NCBI RefSeq assembly: GCF_000472545.1
Contig: NZ_KI421432.1
Span: 603,540 to 667,539 of the forward strand
Source of the DNA: Burkholderia sp. WSM2232
GTDB taxonomy: Bacteria; Pseudomonadota; Gammaproteobacteria; Burkholderiales; Burkholderiaceae
Reading direction: 5' to 3'
Length of the DNA stretch: 64,000 nt
The notes beneath the pieces are model-generated. The model had not been told where the DNA came from. It made no database searches and saw only the letters and a program-made list of their open reading frames with translations. The translations under genes were made by a program, and so were the position numbers. Of this stretch, positions 42,154 through 51,538 are shown piece by piece (the first letter of the stretch is position 1; every line of letters starts with the position of its first letter).

Positions 42154-45100
42154 ATGGCAGGTTTCTTTATCAACCGACCGATCCTCGCGTGGGTCATCGC
42201 CATTGTCATCATGATGATTGGCGGTGCTTCAATCGCGACGCTTCCGGTCGAACAATATCCTAGCGTCGCGCCGGCCTCCGTGCAGATCACGGCAACGTAC
42301 CCCGGCGCGTCCGCCGAAACCGTCGCGACCACCGTGACTCAGGTGATCGAGCAGAAACTGAGCGGCATCGACCATCTGCTCTATATGTCGTCGACGAGCA
42401 GCTCCGTTGGCCAGGCACGCATCACGCTGACGTTCCAGCAAGGCACAAACGCGGACATCGCCCAGGTGCAGGTGCAGAACAAGGTCGAACAGGCGACCTC
42501 GTCGCTGCCGGAGACCGTGCAGGAACAGGGCGTGCAGGTCGCCAAGGCGGCCAACTCCTTTCTGATGATCGTGTCGCTTTCGTCGAGCGACGGCAGCATC
42601 AATTCCATCGACCTCGGCAACATCATTGCGACGCAGATCGAGGACCCGCTCACGCAGATAGACGGCGTGGGCGACGTCACGCTGTTCGGCGCGCAGCACG
42701 CCATGCGCATCTGGCTCGATCCGGTCAGGTTGCAGGCCGTCGGTCTGACAACCAGCGACGTCACCACCGCGATCACGAACCAGAATGTGCAGCTTTCCGT
42801 CGGTCAGATCGGCGGCTCGCCGTCGACCAGAGCTCAGGCATTGAACGCGACGATCTCCGCGTCGAGCCTGCTGACCACCCCCGCGCAGTTCGGCGCGATT
42901 CTGCTGCGCGTGAACAGCGACGGCTCGAAGGTAATGTTGAAGGACGTCGCGCGCGTCGAGGTCGGCGCCGACGACTACAGCACCGACTCCCGCCTGAACG
43001 GCAAGCCGGCCGCCTCGCTCGCGGTCAAGCTCGCGAGCGGCGCCAACGCCATGAGCGTGGCCAAAGCCGTGCGCGCGAAGCTGCAGGAGTTGAGCCCGCA
43101 ACTGCCGCGCAATGTCGTCGTCGATTACCCGTACGACACCACGCCGTTTGTGCGCATTTCGATTGAAGAGGTGGTCAAGACGCTGATCGAAGCGGTGCTG
43201 CTCGTCTTCGTCGTGATGTACGTGTTTCTGCAGAACCTGCGCGCAACGCTGATCCCGACTATCGTGGTGCCCGTCGCGTTGCTCGGCACGTTCGCGGTAA
43301 TGTCGGCGGTCGGCTTCTCGATCAACGTGCTGTCCATGTTCGGCATGGTGCTCGCAATCGGCTTGCTGGTGGACGACGCAATCGTGGTGGTGGAAAACGT
43401 CGAGCGCCTGATCGCGGAGGAAAAGCTATCGCCGGTGGAAGCCACGCGCCGTGCGATGAAGCAGATCACCGGCGCGCTGATCGGCATTACGACTGTGCTG
43501 ATTGCCGTGTTCATTCCGATGGCATTTTTCGCGGGAACGACGGGCGCAATTTATCGGCAGTTCTCCATCACGATTGTCGCGGCAATGCTGCTCTCGGTGT
43601 TCCTCGCGTTGACGCTCACACCCGCACTGTGCGCGACGTTGCTCAAGCGTTCCGACGTCGAGCATCATGACAGGCGCGGCGTGCTCGGCTGGTTCAACCG
43701 CATGCTCTCGCGCGGTACGGACCGCTACGATTCGGCGGTGGCGCGCGTAATCGGCAAGCCCATGCGCTATATGGTGATCTATGTGCTGATTGCGGGCGTG
43801 GTCGCGCTGCTGTTCATGAAACTGCCTTCCTCGTATCTGCCAGACGAAGACCAGGGAAGCATCATTACGTCGATCTCCGCGCCAGTGGGTACGCCCGCTT
43901 CGCAGACGCTCGAAGTCGTGAAGAAGGTCGAGAACTACTATCGCAGCCAGCCGGAGGTGGATCAGCTCATTACCCTGACGGGTTTCAGCTTCAACGGTTC
44001 GGGGCAGAACAATGCGCTCGCCTTCGTCAAGCTGAAGGACTGGAGCGCGCGGCGCGGCAGCAACGGGTCGGCGAGCGCGGTAATCCAACGCGCGAACATG
44101 CACTTTGCTGCCTTGCGCGCTGCGCAGGTATTCGCGGTCAATCCGCCGGCTATTCAGGAACTCGGCACGCAAAGCGGTCTCGACTTCGAACTGGAAGACC
44201 GCGCAGGCCAGGGGCATGACAAGCTGATGGCCGCACGCCAGCAGTTGATGGCGCTCGCAGCGAAAGACCCCGCGATAGCCGGCATGCGGCCAGGCGGGCT
44301 GGAGGACACGCCGCAATTCCACGTGGATATCGACCGGGAAAAGGCAAGCGCACTCGGGCTTTCCATCTCCGATGTGAACGATACGCTGCAAACGGCGTTC
44401 GGCTCGTCTTACGTGAACAACTACGTGGACACGGGGCGCATCCAGAAGGTGTACGTGCAGGCCGATGCGCCGTACCGGATGATGCCGTCGGACATTGGAC
44501 GCTGGTACGTGAAGTCGGGCACGTCCAGCAGCACCTCCGGCAGCACGACTGCAAGCGCGTCCAGCAGCAGTTCGACGAGCGGCACGACGAGTGCTGCCAG
44601 CACAACCAGCGGGTACGACGGCCAGATGGTGCCCTTCTCCGCATTTGCGACCGGCAAGTGGACGTTCGGGCCGCCGCAGATCGAGCGCTTCAACCGCACG
44701 CTTGCGATGGAGATGACCGCGCAAACCGGCGCGAACGCCAGCACCGGCCAGGCGATGGCCGCCGTCGATGCGCTCGTGAAAAAGCTGCCGGCGGGCTATG
44801 GCATCGACTGGACGGGGCAATCGTATCAGGAGCGGGTGGCGGGTTCGCAGGCGATTTACCTGTACGCCATTTCGCTGATCGTGGTGTTTCTCTGCCTCGC
44901 GGGTCTCTACGAGAGCTGGTCCATTCCAATCGCAGTGATTCTCGTGGTGCCGCTCGGCGTGCTGGGCGCGGTGCTCGGCGCGCACCTGCGCGGCCTGTCC
45001 GACGACATCTATTTCAAGGTCGGCCTGCTCGCGACAATTGGGCTCTCGACGAAAAACGCGATTCTGATTGTCGAGTTCGCGAAAGACCTGCAAGCGCAAG

Positions 45101-45372
45101 GGCGAGGGCTGATCGAGGCCACCATCGAAGCTGCGCGTCTGCGTTTGCGTCCGATTCTGATGACGTCGCTCGCGTTCGTGTTCGGCGTGCTGCCGCTTGT
45201 GATCAGCACGGGCGCGGGGTCCGCGAGCCGCCATGCGATCGGCACAGGCGTGATGGGCGGCATGATCGCCGCCACGGTGCTGGCGATCTTTTTCGTGCCG
45301 GTGTTTTTTGTCGTCGTGCGCCGCCTGTTTGGCGAGCACGGCGGTGCGAGGCAACAGGAAGGTGTTGAATGA
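42154..45372 (+). CDS. RND efflux pump, AcrB/MexB-like (HAE1), with Ser/Thr-rich insertion
   Basis: The 1072-residue inner-membrane pump has 12 TM helices, two large periplasmic loops and the proton-relay Asp-Asp in GLLVDDAIVVVENVER. Alignment by eye to AcrB is close throughout, e.g. YRMMPSDIGRWYV and DGQMVPFSAFATGKW. Between these two segments AcrB has only a few residues; here about 33 residues made almost wholly of Ser, Thr, Gly and Ala are inserted (about residues 788-820). The insert is in the periplasmic part. Gene ends overlap the outer-membrane channel gene by 4 nt. Confidence 0.96.
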   Translation: MAGFFINRPILAWVIAIVIMMIGGASIATLPVEQYPSVAPASVQITATYPGASAETVATTVTQVIEQKLSGIDHLLYMSSTSSSVGQARITLTFQQGTNADIAQVQVQNKVEQATSSLPETVQEQGVQVAKAANSFLMIVSLSSSDGSINSIDLGNIIATQIEDPLTQIDGVGDVTLFGAQHAMRIWLDPVRLQAVGLTTSDVTTAITNQNVQLSVGQIGGSPSTRAQALNATISASSLLTTPAQFGAILLRVNSDGSKVMLKDVARVEVGADDYSTDSRLNGKPAASLAVKLASGANAMSVAKAVRAKLQELSPQLPRNVVVDYPYDTTPFVRISIEEVVKTLIEAVLLVFVVMYVFLQNLRATLIPTIVVPVALLGTFAVMSAVGFSINVLSMFGMVLAIGLLVDDAIVVVENVERLIAEEKLSPVEATRRAMKQITGALIGITTVLIAVFIPMAFFAGTTGAIYRQFSITIVAAMLLSVFLALTLTPALCATLLKRSDVEHHDRRGVLGWFNRMLSRGTDRYDSAVARVIGKPMRYMVIYVLIAGVVALLFMKLPSSYLPDEDQGSIITSISAPVGTPASQTLEVVKKVENYYRSQPEVDQLITLTGFSFNGSGQNNALAFVKLKDWSARRGSNGSASAVIQRANMHFAALRAAQVFAVNPPAIQELGTQSGLDFELEDRAGQGHDKLMAARQQLMALAAKDPAIAGMRPGGLEDTPQFHVDIDREKASALGLSISDVNDTLQTAFGSSYVNNYVDTGRIQKVYVQADAPYRMMPSDIGRWYVKSGTSSSTSGSTTASASSSSSTSGTTSAASTTSGYDGQMVPFSAFATGKWTFGPPQIERFNRTLAMEMTAQTGANASTGQAMAAVDALVKKLPAGYGIDWTGQSYQERVAGSQAIYLYAISLIVVFLCLAGLYESWSIPIAVILVVPLGVLGAVLGAHLRGLSDDIYFKVGLLATIGLSTKNAILIVEFAKDLQAQGRGLIEATIEAARLRLRPILMTSLAFVFGVLPLVISTGAGSASRHAIGTGVMGGMIAATVLAIFFVPVFFVVVRRLFGEHGGARQQEGVE
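44515..44613 (+). repeat. Low-complexity Ser/Thr-rich insertion within RND pump gene
   Basis: Codons AGC, ACG, TCC, GGC and similar alternate over about 99 nt, in frame. The flanks match AcrB without a gap, so this segment is an insertion in this pump or its close relatives. Confidence 0.75.
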
Positions 45373-46892
45373 TGAAACTTAAACTGAGTGCATGCGCAGT
45401 TGCCCTCGCGCTGCTCGCGGGTTGCACGCTCGACCCGCACTATGAACGGCCCGCCGCGCCGATTCCCGCGGCGTATCCGGAAGGCGACGCATATGAGAGC
45501 ACAACGGCGGCGCGAGCCGCTGCGGACGCTGGGGCGAGCGCGACGAGCGCGGTAAACGCAATGAGCGCAACGAGCGCAACGAGCGCAACGGGCAGAACGG
45601 GTGCGACAGCCACAACAGCCACTACGTCATCGAACACCTCCCCGCTCGCTGCGGACACCGCGTGGCACGGCTTCTTTCGCGACGAGCGTCTGCAGCGCCT
45701 GATCGAGGTTGCGCTCGCCAACAATCGAGACTTGCGTGTCGCGGCGCTGAACGTCGCGGAATACGAGGCTCAATACCGGATCACGCGCGCCGCATTCGCG
45801 CCGACCATCGCCGCGAGCGGCAGCATGACGCGCGAGCGGACGCAAGGTGCGATAGCGAGTTCTAGCGACGTGAACGTCGGGACGACGTCGTGGGAAATCG
45901 ACTTCTTCGGACGCCTGCGTAGCCTGAAGCGCCAGGCGCTGGAAAACTATCTGGCAACCGATGCATCGCGGCATAGCACGCAAATCAGCCTGATCGCGAC
46001 GGTGGCGACCGACTATCTGACCTTGCTCGCCGACGAGCGTCTACTGCAACTGACAGAAGACACGGTGAAGTCGGACCAGGCCACTTACGACGTGACGAGG
46101 CGCGTGCAGCAACTCGGCAATGCTTCGCTGCTCGACGTGCAACAGGCGCAAAACTCACTTGCGAGTGCGAAGGCAAATCTGGCTTCGTACCGTCGCGCCG
46201 CCGCGCAGGACCGCAACAATCTCGCGGCCGTGCTCGGCGCGCCGATTCCGGACGACCTGCCGCCTGCGCGCACCTTCGACGACGAATCCATGTTCACGGA
46301 CATCGGTGCGGGTGCACCGTCGCTGCTGCTCACCCGTCGGCCGGACATCGTGCAGGCCGAGCATGCGTTGAAGGCGGCCAACGCAAATATTGGCGCGGCG
46401 CGCGCGGCATTTTTCCCGAAGATCGAACTGACGGCCAGCGCGGGCACGTCGAGTACTGCGCTCTCGAATCTGTTCAAGGCAGGTACCGGCGCGTGGACGT
46501 TCGCCCCGAGCGTTTCGGTGCCCATCTTCGATTACGGCAGCAACAAGGCATCGCTCGATGTCGCGAAGATCGAAAAGCAGATCGAGGTGGCCGACTACGA
46601 AAGCGCCATCCAGACGGCCTTCAAGGAGGTCGCGAATGCGCTGACGGCGCGTGCAACGTATGTGGACCAGGTGCAGGCGGACCGCGAATATGTAGCCTCT
46701 GCGCAGAGCTACTACACCCTCGCCGAAGCACGCTACAAGGCGGGAACAGACAGCTTTCTCACCTTGCTCGACGCCCAACGTACCCTTTACACGGCGCAGC
46801 AGCAACTCGCAACCGACATCCTTTCGCGGCAGTCGAATCTCGTGACGCTGTACAAGGTGTTGGGCGGCGGATGGGACGGCTCGAACAGCTAA
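45369..46892 (+). CDS. RND efflux outer-membrane channel (OprM/NodT family)
   Basis: The 507-residue lipoprotein (lipobox LLAGC) has two OEP repeats, with the family segments APTIAASGSMTRERTQGAI and LLTRRPDIVQAEHALKAANA. Between residues about 40 and 92 there is an Ala/Ser/Thr low-complexity stretch (SATSATSATGRT) not usual in OprM. The gene starts with ATGATG overlapping the pump stop. The repeat unit of array R4 begins in the TAA stop codon at 46890. Confidence 0.94.
   Translation: MMKLKLSACAVALALLAGCTLDPHYERPAAPIPAAYPEGDAYESTTAARAAADAGASATSAVNAMSATSATSATGRTGATATTATTSSNTSPLAADTAWHGFFRDERLQRLIEVALANNRDLRVAALNVAEYEAQYRITRAAFAPTIAASGSMTRERTQGAIASSSDVNVGTTSWEIDFFGRLRSLKRQALENYLATDASRHSTQISLIATVATDYLTLLADERLLQLTEDTVKSDQATYDVTRRVQQLGNASLLDVQQAQNSLASAKANLASYRRAAAQDRNNLAAVLGAPIPDDLPPARTFDDESMFTDIGAGAPSLLLTRRPDIVQAEHALKAANANIGAARAAFFPKIELTASAGTSSTALSNLFKAGTGAWTFAPSVSVPIFDYGSNKASLDVAKIEKQIEVADYESAIQTAFKEVANALTARATYVDQVQADREYVASAQSYYTLAEARYKAGTDSFLTLLDAQRTLYTAQQQLATDILSRQSNLVTLYKVLGGGWDGSNS
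45548..45598 (+). repeat. 9-bp tandem repeat in channel gene
   Basis: Three to four GAGCGCAAC-type 9-mers within the low-complexity region encode repeated Ser-Ala-Thr. Confidence 0.6.
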
Positions 46893-46976
46893 GGTGAGAC
46901 TTTTCGGGAGCCGGCGAGGTGAGAATATGCGTAACTGTCTGCGCACTTTGTAGTTAAAGGTGAGCGGATTCGGGAG
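46890..46976 (+). repeat. Array R4 of the 21-nt repeat
   Basis: Units at 46890-46910 (AAGGTGAG, ACT, TTTCGGGAG, starting inside the stop codon of the channel gene) and 46956-46976 (AAAGGTGAG, CGGA, TTCGGGAG), with a GGTGAG half-site near 46918-46923. They lie between convergent genes. Confidence 0.7.
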
Positions 46977-47012
46977 CGCAGTGTGGTGACGCGCTCCCGT
47001 TGTTCCGCTCAC

Positions 47013-48785
47013 TCAATCGCCGCCGTGCGCGAGCGCCACGCGCGATTTCGACTCGGGGCTATGCGCGACAAAGTACTTCTTCGACCACGCGCCGTCTGGT
47101 GCGAGCTTGAGTGACTGATGTGCGCCGCCGTGCCGCTCGCGTATCGCCAGAGCCCGTGCGCGATAGTGCTCGTAGAGCCGCAAAAATTCCGCGAGATACG
47201 TGCCGGCAATGCGGCGATCGCGGATTTCGAGCAGATTTTCGTCGTTGAAATGCTCCGAGTTGTTGCTCATATTCGCCGAGCCGGTGTAGACGATCGGATT
47301 TGCGCCCTCGGCGTCGATCACGACGAACTTGTGGTGAACGATCACAGGTGCATAGGGCGGGGCGTTTTCGCCAGGAAAGAGGCGCAGCTCCGGCTCGAAG
47401 CCTGCCGGGACGGTTGCCGGCGAGAAGTATTCCGCGTCGATAACGTCGTGCTTTTCGCGGCCCCGGTGATACAGATCCATGTTGGCGAGCGCGGTCGTCG
47501 TGACAATCTGTCCACTTTCCTGCGCTTCTTGCGCCGCCTGCGCCGATCTCGGGCTGATGTGGTTGACGAGTCCGAACATCATCAAGTCTCTATCGCCCGC
47601 CGCAAAGCATGCGTCGCGCAATGGTTGGTCGGTCGGCATGAAAAGACAGAACACCACCGAGTGCTTCGCTTTGTTGATTGCATCGATAATGGTATCGATC
47701 TGCGTACGCGAGTTCTTCGGCTCCGGTGAAAAGCACACCCGCACTTTCGCGCTGCCTATTTCGATAGCCTGCGACCAGCCGGGCGCGAGCTTCGCTGTTT
47801 CCGCAATGCCCGGGTTGCCCGCCAGCGCCTTCGCGCGTTCGCTGTAAAGCGAGGCGAGTTCCGGCGAGTCGAACAGATGCAGCACGTTCGCCTGTTCCGT
47901 GATGCCCTCGGTCGTGAAGTTTGCCGAGCCGGTCAGCACGCGCGCGGGCGTGGGTTTCCCGTTGCCGTCGTCAGTGACAATGAACTTGTCGTGCATGATG
48001 TGCGTCTTGTCGCGCGGCGCAAACGTGGCGACCGCGCCAAGCTGTTCGACGGCGGGCTGGTTCGGCGAAGGCGCGGGAGGCTTGCCCTTTCGCGACACTT
48101 GGTGCGCGTCATACACGATAGCGAGCGCCGCCTTGCCCTCTTTCTCGCCGAACGCGGCGAATGCAGGGATGGCCCATAGCTGATCGGTAAGGTGATACAC
48201 CGAGGACGCCGCGCGACGCGCGTCCTTCAGCGTCAACGCGAACACCTCCTGCAAATCGTTCGCGAGCCAGGTGCGCAGGCGCAAAGCCTGTTCCGCCGAC
48301 GGCGCCTGGTTCGGCGCAAGATGCAAGGCCGCGACCTTGCGCGCAAATGCCTGCGAACTGACCACCGCGCGGTTGAACCACGTGCCGATGTCAGCTTCTA
48401 TATGCGAGGGCAACGTCAGTTTGCATTCGCCTTTCTGCGCGTCGAGCAGATGCAGTGCGTCCGGCTTGCCGACTACCGGATACACGAGATACGTGAACGA
48501 CCTTTCACGATCCGCTTCGTCGATGCGTGCGTCCCACCACATGAATTTCTGGATCGGCGCTTCATTTGTCGGCGCGTCTTTCTGCGTGTCCGGCACGGCG
48601 CCTGTGAAGCTCAACCGGTTCGGCAGCCAGCTGCTTGCCTCGCGTTGCCGTCCGTCGGCAGAAAGAAAACCGGGCGTGCGCTTGATCGCGAAGCCGAGAA
48701 AATCGTCGCGTGTTGCGCCTTCGGGCCAATCGAACGCGAGTAGTACGAGTGTCGGAGAAAGATAGCTGCGCACGCTGACGTTCAT
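47013..48785 (-). CDS. Phospholipase D-like protein with two HKD motifs
   Basis: The 590-residue protein (ATG 48785, TGGAGCGAGA upstream; ATG 48851 is less likely) has two PLD motifs HxKx4D: HDKFIVTD with His265 and a following GSANFT, and HHKFVVID with His484 followed by GSANMS. A PLD fold needs both. The first 200 residues contain no recognised domain and no signal peptide is evident. Possible roles are a phospholipase, a nuclease or a secreted effector; the sequence does not decide. Monocistronic, converging on the RND operon. Confidence 0.85.
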   Translation of the reverse strand: MNVSVRSYLSPTLVLLAFDWPEGATRDDFLGFAIKRTPGFLSADGRQREASSWLPNRLSFTGAVPDTQKDAPTNEAPIQKFMWWDARIDEADRERSFTYLVYPVVGKPDALHLLDAQKGECKLTLPSHIEADIGTWFNRAVVSSQAFARKVAALHLAPNQAPSAEQALRLRTWLANDLQEVFALTLKDARRAASSVYHLTDQLWAIPAFAAFGEKEGKAALAIVYDAHQVSRKGKPPAPSPNQPAVEQLGAVATFAPRDKTHIMHDKFIVTDDGNGKPTPARVLTGSANFTTEGITEQANVLHLFDSPELASLYSERAKALAGNPGIAETAKLAPGWSQAIEIGSAKVRVCFSPEPKNSRTQIDTIIDAINKAKHSVVFCLFMPTDQPLRDACFAAGDRDLMMFGLVNHISPRSAQAAQEAQESGQIVTTTALANMDLYHRGREKHDVIDAEYFSPATVPAGFEPELRLFPGENAPPYAPVIVHHKFVVIDAEGANPIVYTGSANMSNNSEHFNDENLLEIRDRRIAGTYLAEFLRLYEHYRARALAIRERHGGAHQSLKLAPDGAWSKKYFVAHSPESKSRVALAHGGD

Positions 48786-49084
48786 TGTCTCGCTCCACTT
48801 TGCCAGATAAAGATTTGAGTCTGGACGCGCAGTTTGTTGGAATGGTGACAACGCAGAAATTAGCGGCCGTGAATTAACGGCAGCGCCGCCAAAAACTTTA
48901 GAAATAAATTCGCGCCCTCAAACGCGGGCAGGAAGGCTGTCGTCATCGCTTGGTAACACGTATGAGCAATACTCCGCAGCGCTGCAAGCACGATTCAAAC
49001 GCATTTCCACGCGCGAGTCATATCGCACGAAAAAACGCGCTGCTCCAACGAGGGCAGACGCGAAGGCCAGAACCCGGGGTTCAC

Positions 49085-51475
49085 ATGACTATCCGTCATC
49101 GCATCACGCTATTGGTTGTCTTGATGTTCGTCGCCTTGTCGGCGATAGGCGGCTACGCCGTCTACCAAACGCGCGGCAGCGCAGCCGAAGTGCGCAAGGT
49201 TACCGAGGGCGTCGTGCCGAGCGCGCTGGCTTCCGCCGACCTCGTTTCGCAGGTCAAGGACGTGCAGATCGCCACCATGACGCTCGTCTACGCGCCCGAC
49301 GGCGACATGGTCGCGCAGGCGCAGCACGAACTGAAGAAGAAACGGCTCGCGCTGGAACAGGCGCTCGCCTTGCAGGCCAAAGACGCTGCCAGTCATGCGC
49401 AAAAGGGCCTTGTTTCGCAGGCCCGCGACAGTCTCGACAATTATTTCTCCGCGATTGCCGAGACGGCAAAAATGAAAGCCGACGGCAAGAACGAACTGGC
49501 GCAGGCGTATCTGTTCGCGAACGTCGCACAGTATCGCGACGAACTGGAAGGGATTGTCGACACGCTGCGCGTCGAGAAAAACCGCCAGAAGGACGAAGCG
49601 ATCACCGCGCTCAATGCCACGCTTGCAACCACCACGACGGCAATTGCTGCCGTCACCGGTATCGCGATTCTCCTGCTGACTTCGATCGGCGCATTGCTGT
49701 ATCGCCAGATTACGCGGCCGCTTAGCCGCATGCAGGCGATGATGAGCGAGATTGCATCGAGCCAGGATTTCACCCGCCGTGTGCCGGTTGGGCGCCTCGA
49801 CGAAATTGGCCATTCGATTGTCGCCTTCAACGGCATGATCGAAAAGATTCAGGAAAGCTCCGCGCAACTGAAGCAGAAAACCGCCGACATTCAGGCGATG
49901 TTGCAGAACATGCAGCAGGGCATTCTGACGGTGATCGACGGCGCCGTGATTCACGCGGAGTACTCGGCGTATCTGGAAGACATCTTCGAGACCAGGGACA
50001 TTGCCGGGCGCGCACTCATGGATCTGGTTTTTGCCCAAACGGATCTTGGCGCCGACGCGCTGTCGCAAGTCGACGCCGCCACGCATGCGTGCCTCGGCGA
50101 AGACTGCATCAACTTCGCATTCAATCAGCACTTGCTGGTCGGCGAAATTTCGAAGCGCATGCCCGACGGCCGCGTGAAAATTCTCGACCTGAGCTGGTCC
50201 GCGATTACCGACGAAAACGATGTCATCGTGCGCCTGATGCTGTGTGTGCGCGACGTGACCGAGTTGCGCAAGCTCGCGGCGGAGGCCAGCGAACAGCGTC
50301 GGCGCCTCGACATGATCGGCGAAATTCTCGCCGTCAGCGAAGAGAAGTTTCACCACTTCATTGAAAGCTCGGCGGGCTTCATTAGCGAAAACGAGCGCAT
50401 CATTCGCAAGCATTCGGAAGCGGATCACGCGGCAATTGCCGAACTGTTCCGCAATATGCACACGATCAAGGGCAATGCGCGCACATATAACCTGCAGCAT
50501 CTGACCGATGTCGTTCACGAAACGGAGCAGAGCTATCACGAACTGCGCCGCGCGGACGCGGACCGTTCGTGGGATCAGGAGCATCTGATGCAGGAGTTGG
50601 CGCGCGTGCGCGAGGCGATCGAAGCTTACGCGCGCATCAACGAACACAGTCTGGGTCGCCGGGGCCAGGCGCGGCGCAACGACGCCGGCAATGCAGGCCG
50701 CTACGTGATGGTGGAGAAGGAGCAGATCCAGCGCACGCTGAGTCTGCTCGATACAACCGATGTCAGCGCGCTGCACGAGTTGCAGGCCATGCACGACACT
50801 CTGCGCCGCAACCTGCGCGCGCTCGGCAGCGAAAGCATTCGCGACGCGCTTTCAGGCGTGCTCGGTTCGCTGCCCTCGCTTGCGGGCGAACTGCGCAAGC
50901 CGGCGCCGGCCGTGCGAATCGACGACAACGGTTATCGTCTGCGCGGCCATGCCGGTAGCCTGCTTAACAACGTCTTCATGCATTTGCTGCGCAACTCGAT
51001 GGACCACGGCATTGAATCTGCCGAGGCGCGCAGCGCACAAGGCAAGGCGCCGGCGGGCACGATTTCCATCGAGGTCGGCGTGGACAGCGGCGCGTTGCAG
51101 ATCACACTTAGCGACGACGGCCGCGGCCTCGCGCTCGAGCGCATTCGCGGCATCGCGATTGAGCGGGGCTGGATCGGCCCGGACGACGCTATGAGCGATG
51201 AAGCTATTGCCGACTTCATTTTCCGACCCGGCTTTTCGACGGCGGAAACGGTGACGGCGGTATCGGGCCGCGGCGTCGGCATGGATGCGGTGCGCGACTT
51301 CCTGAAGCGCGAGAACGGCAGCATTCAACTGCGTTTTACCGACGATCATAAAGGTGCAGCGTTCCGTCAGTTCCAGACCATCGTGTGTCTGCCGGACAGC
51401 ATGGCCGTCGATACGCTCGGCACCGAAGCCCGCGACAAAGACGGCGAACTTCGCACGGACGCAATCGCGCAATAA
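49085..51475 (+). CDS. CheA-like membrane histidine kinase: 4HB sensor, HAMP, PAS-like, Hpt and HATPase, no CheW domain
   Basis: The 796-residue protein starts at ATG 49085, placing TM1 (RITLLVVLMFVALSAIGG) at the N-terminus; upstream in-frame ATGs add about 45 residues with no function. A four-helix-bundle-like periplasmic domain (about residues 30-185), TM2 (about 190-215), HAMP (about 215-265) and a PAS-like segment follow. The Hpt His is His459 (NMHTIKGNARTYNL), as in CheA P1. The ATPase N-box has Asn637 (HLLRNSMDHGIE), and G boxes lie in SDDGRGLALERI and GRGVGMDAV. There is no P5/CheW-like domain at the C-terminus. It is followed by MCP-like, CheX-like and CheY-like genes. Confidence 0.85.
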   Translation: MTIRHRITLLVVLMFVALSAIGGYAVYQTRGSAAEVRKVTEGVVPSALASADLVSQVKDVQIATMTLVYAPDGDMVAQAQHELKKKRLALEQALALQAKDAASHAQKGLVSQARDSLDNYFSAIAETAKMKADGKNELAQAYLFANVAQYRDELEGIVDTLRVEKNRQKDEAITALNATLATTTTAIAAVTGIAILLLTSIGALLYRQITRPLSRMQAMMSEIASSQDFTRRVPVGRLDEIGHSIVAFNGMIEKIQESSAQLKQKTADIQAMLQNMQQGILTVIDGAVIHAEYSAYLEDIFETRDIAGRALMDLVFAQTDLGADALSQVDAATHACLGEDCINFAFNQHLLVGEISKRMPDGRVKILDLSWSAITDENDVIVRLMLCVRDVTELRKLAAEASEQRRRLDMIGEILAVSEEKFHHFIESSAGFISENERIIRKHSEADHAAIAELFRNMHTIKGNARTYNLQHLTDVVHETEQSYHELRRADADRSWDQEHLMQELARVREAIEAYARINEHSLGRRGQARRNDAGNAGRYVMVEKEQIQRTLSLLDTTDVSALHELQAMHDTLRRNLRALGSESIRDALSGVLGSLPSLAGELRKPAPAVRIDDNGYRLRGHAGSLLNNVFMHLLRNSMDHGIESAEARSAQGKAPAGTISIEVGVDSGALQITLSDDGRGLALERIRGIAIERGWIGPDDAMSDEAIADFIFRPGFSTAETVTAVSGRGVGMDAVRDFLKRENGSIQLRFTDDHKGAAFRQFQTIVCLPDSMAVDTLGTEARDKDGELRTDAIAQ

Positions 51476-51538
51476 CGCAATGACGCGTCGAGCAGTGACG
51501 TTGCACCCGGACATCGCGGCGCTTTTCAAGGAATGGTT

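Noticed and set aside
43426..45354. 642-codon minus-strand open frame opposite the RND pump
   Set aside because: The plus-strand pump is near-identical in layout to AcrB. The antisense translation is His/Arg-rich with no domain.
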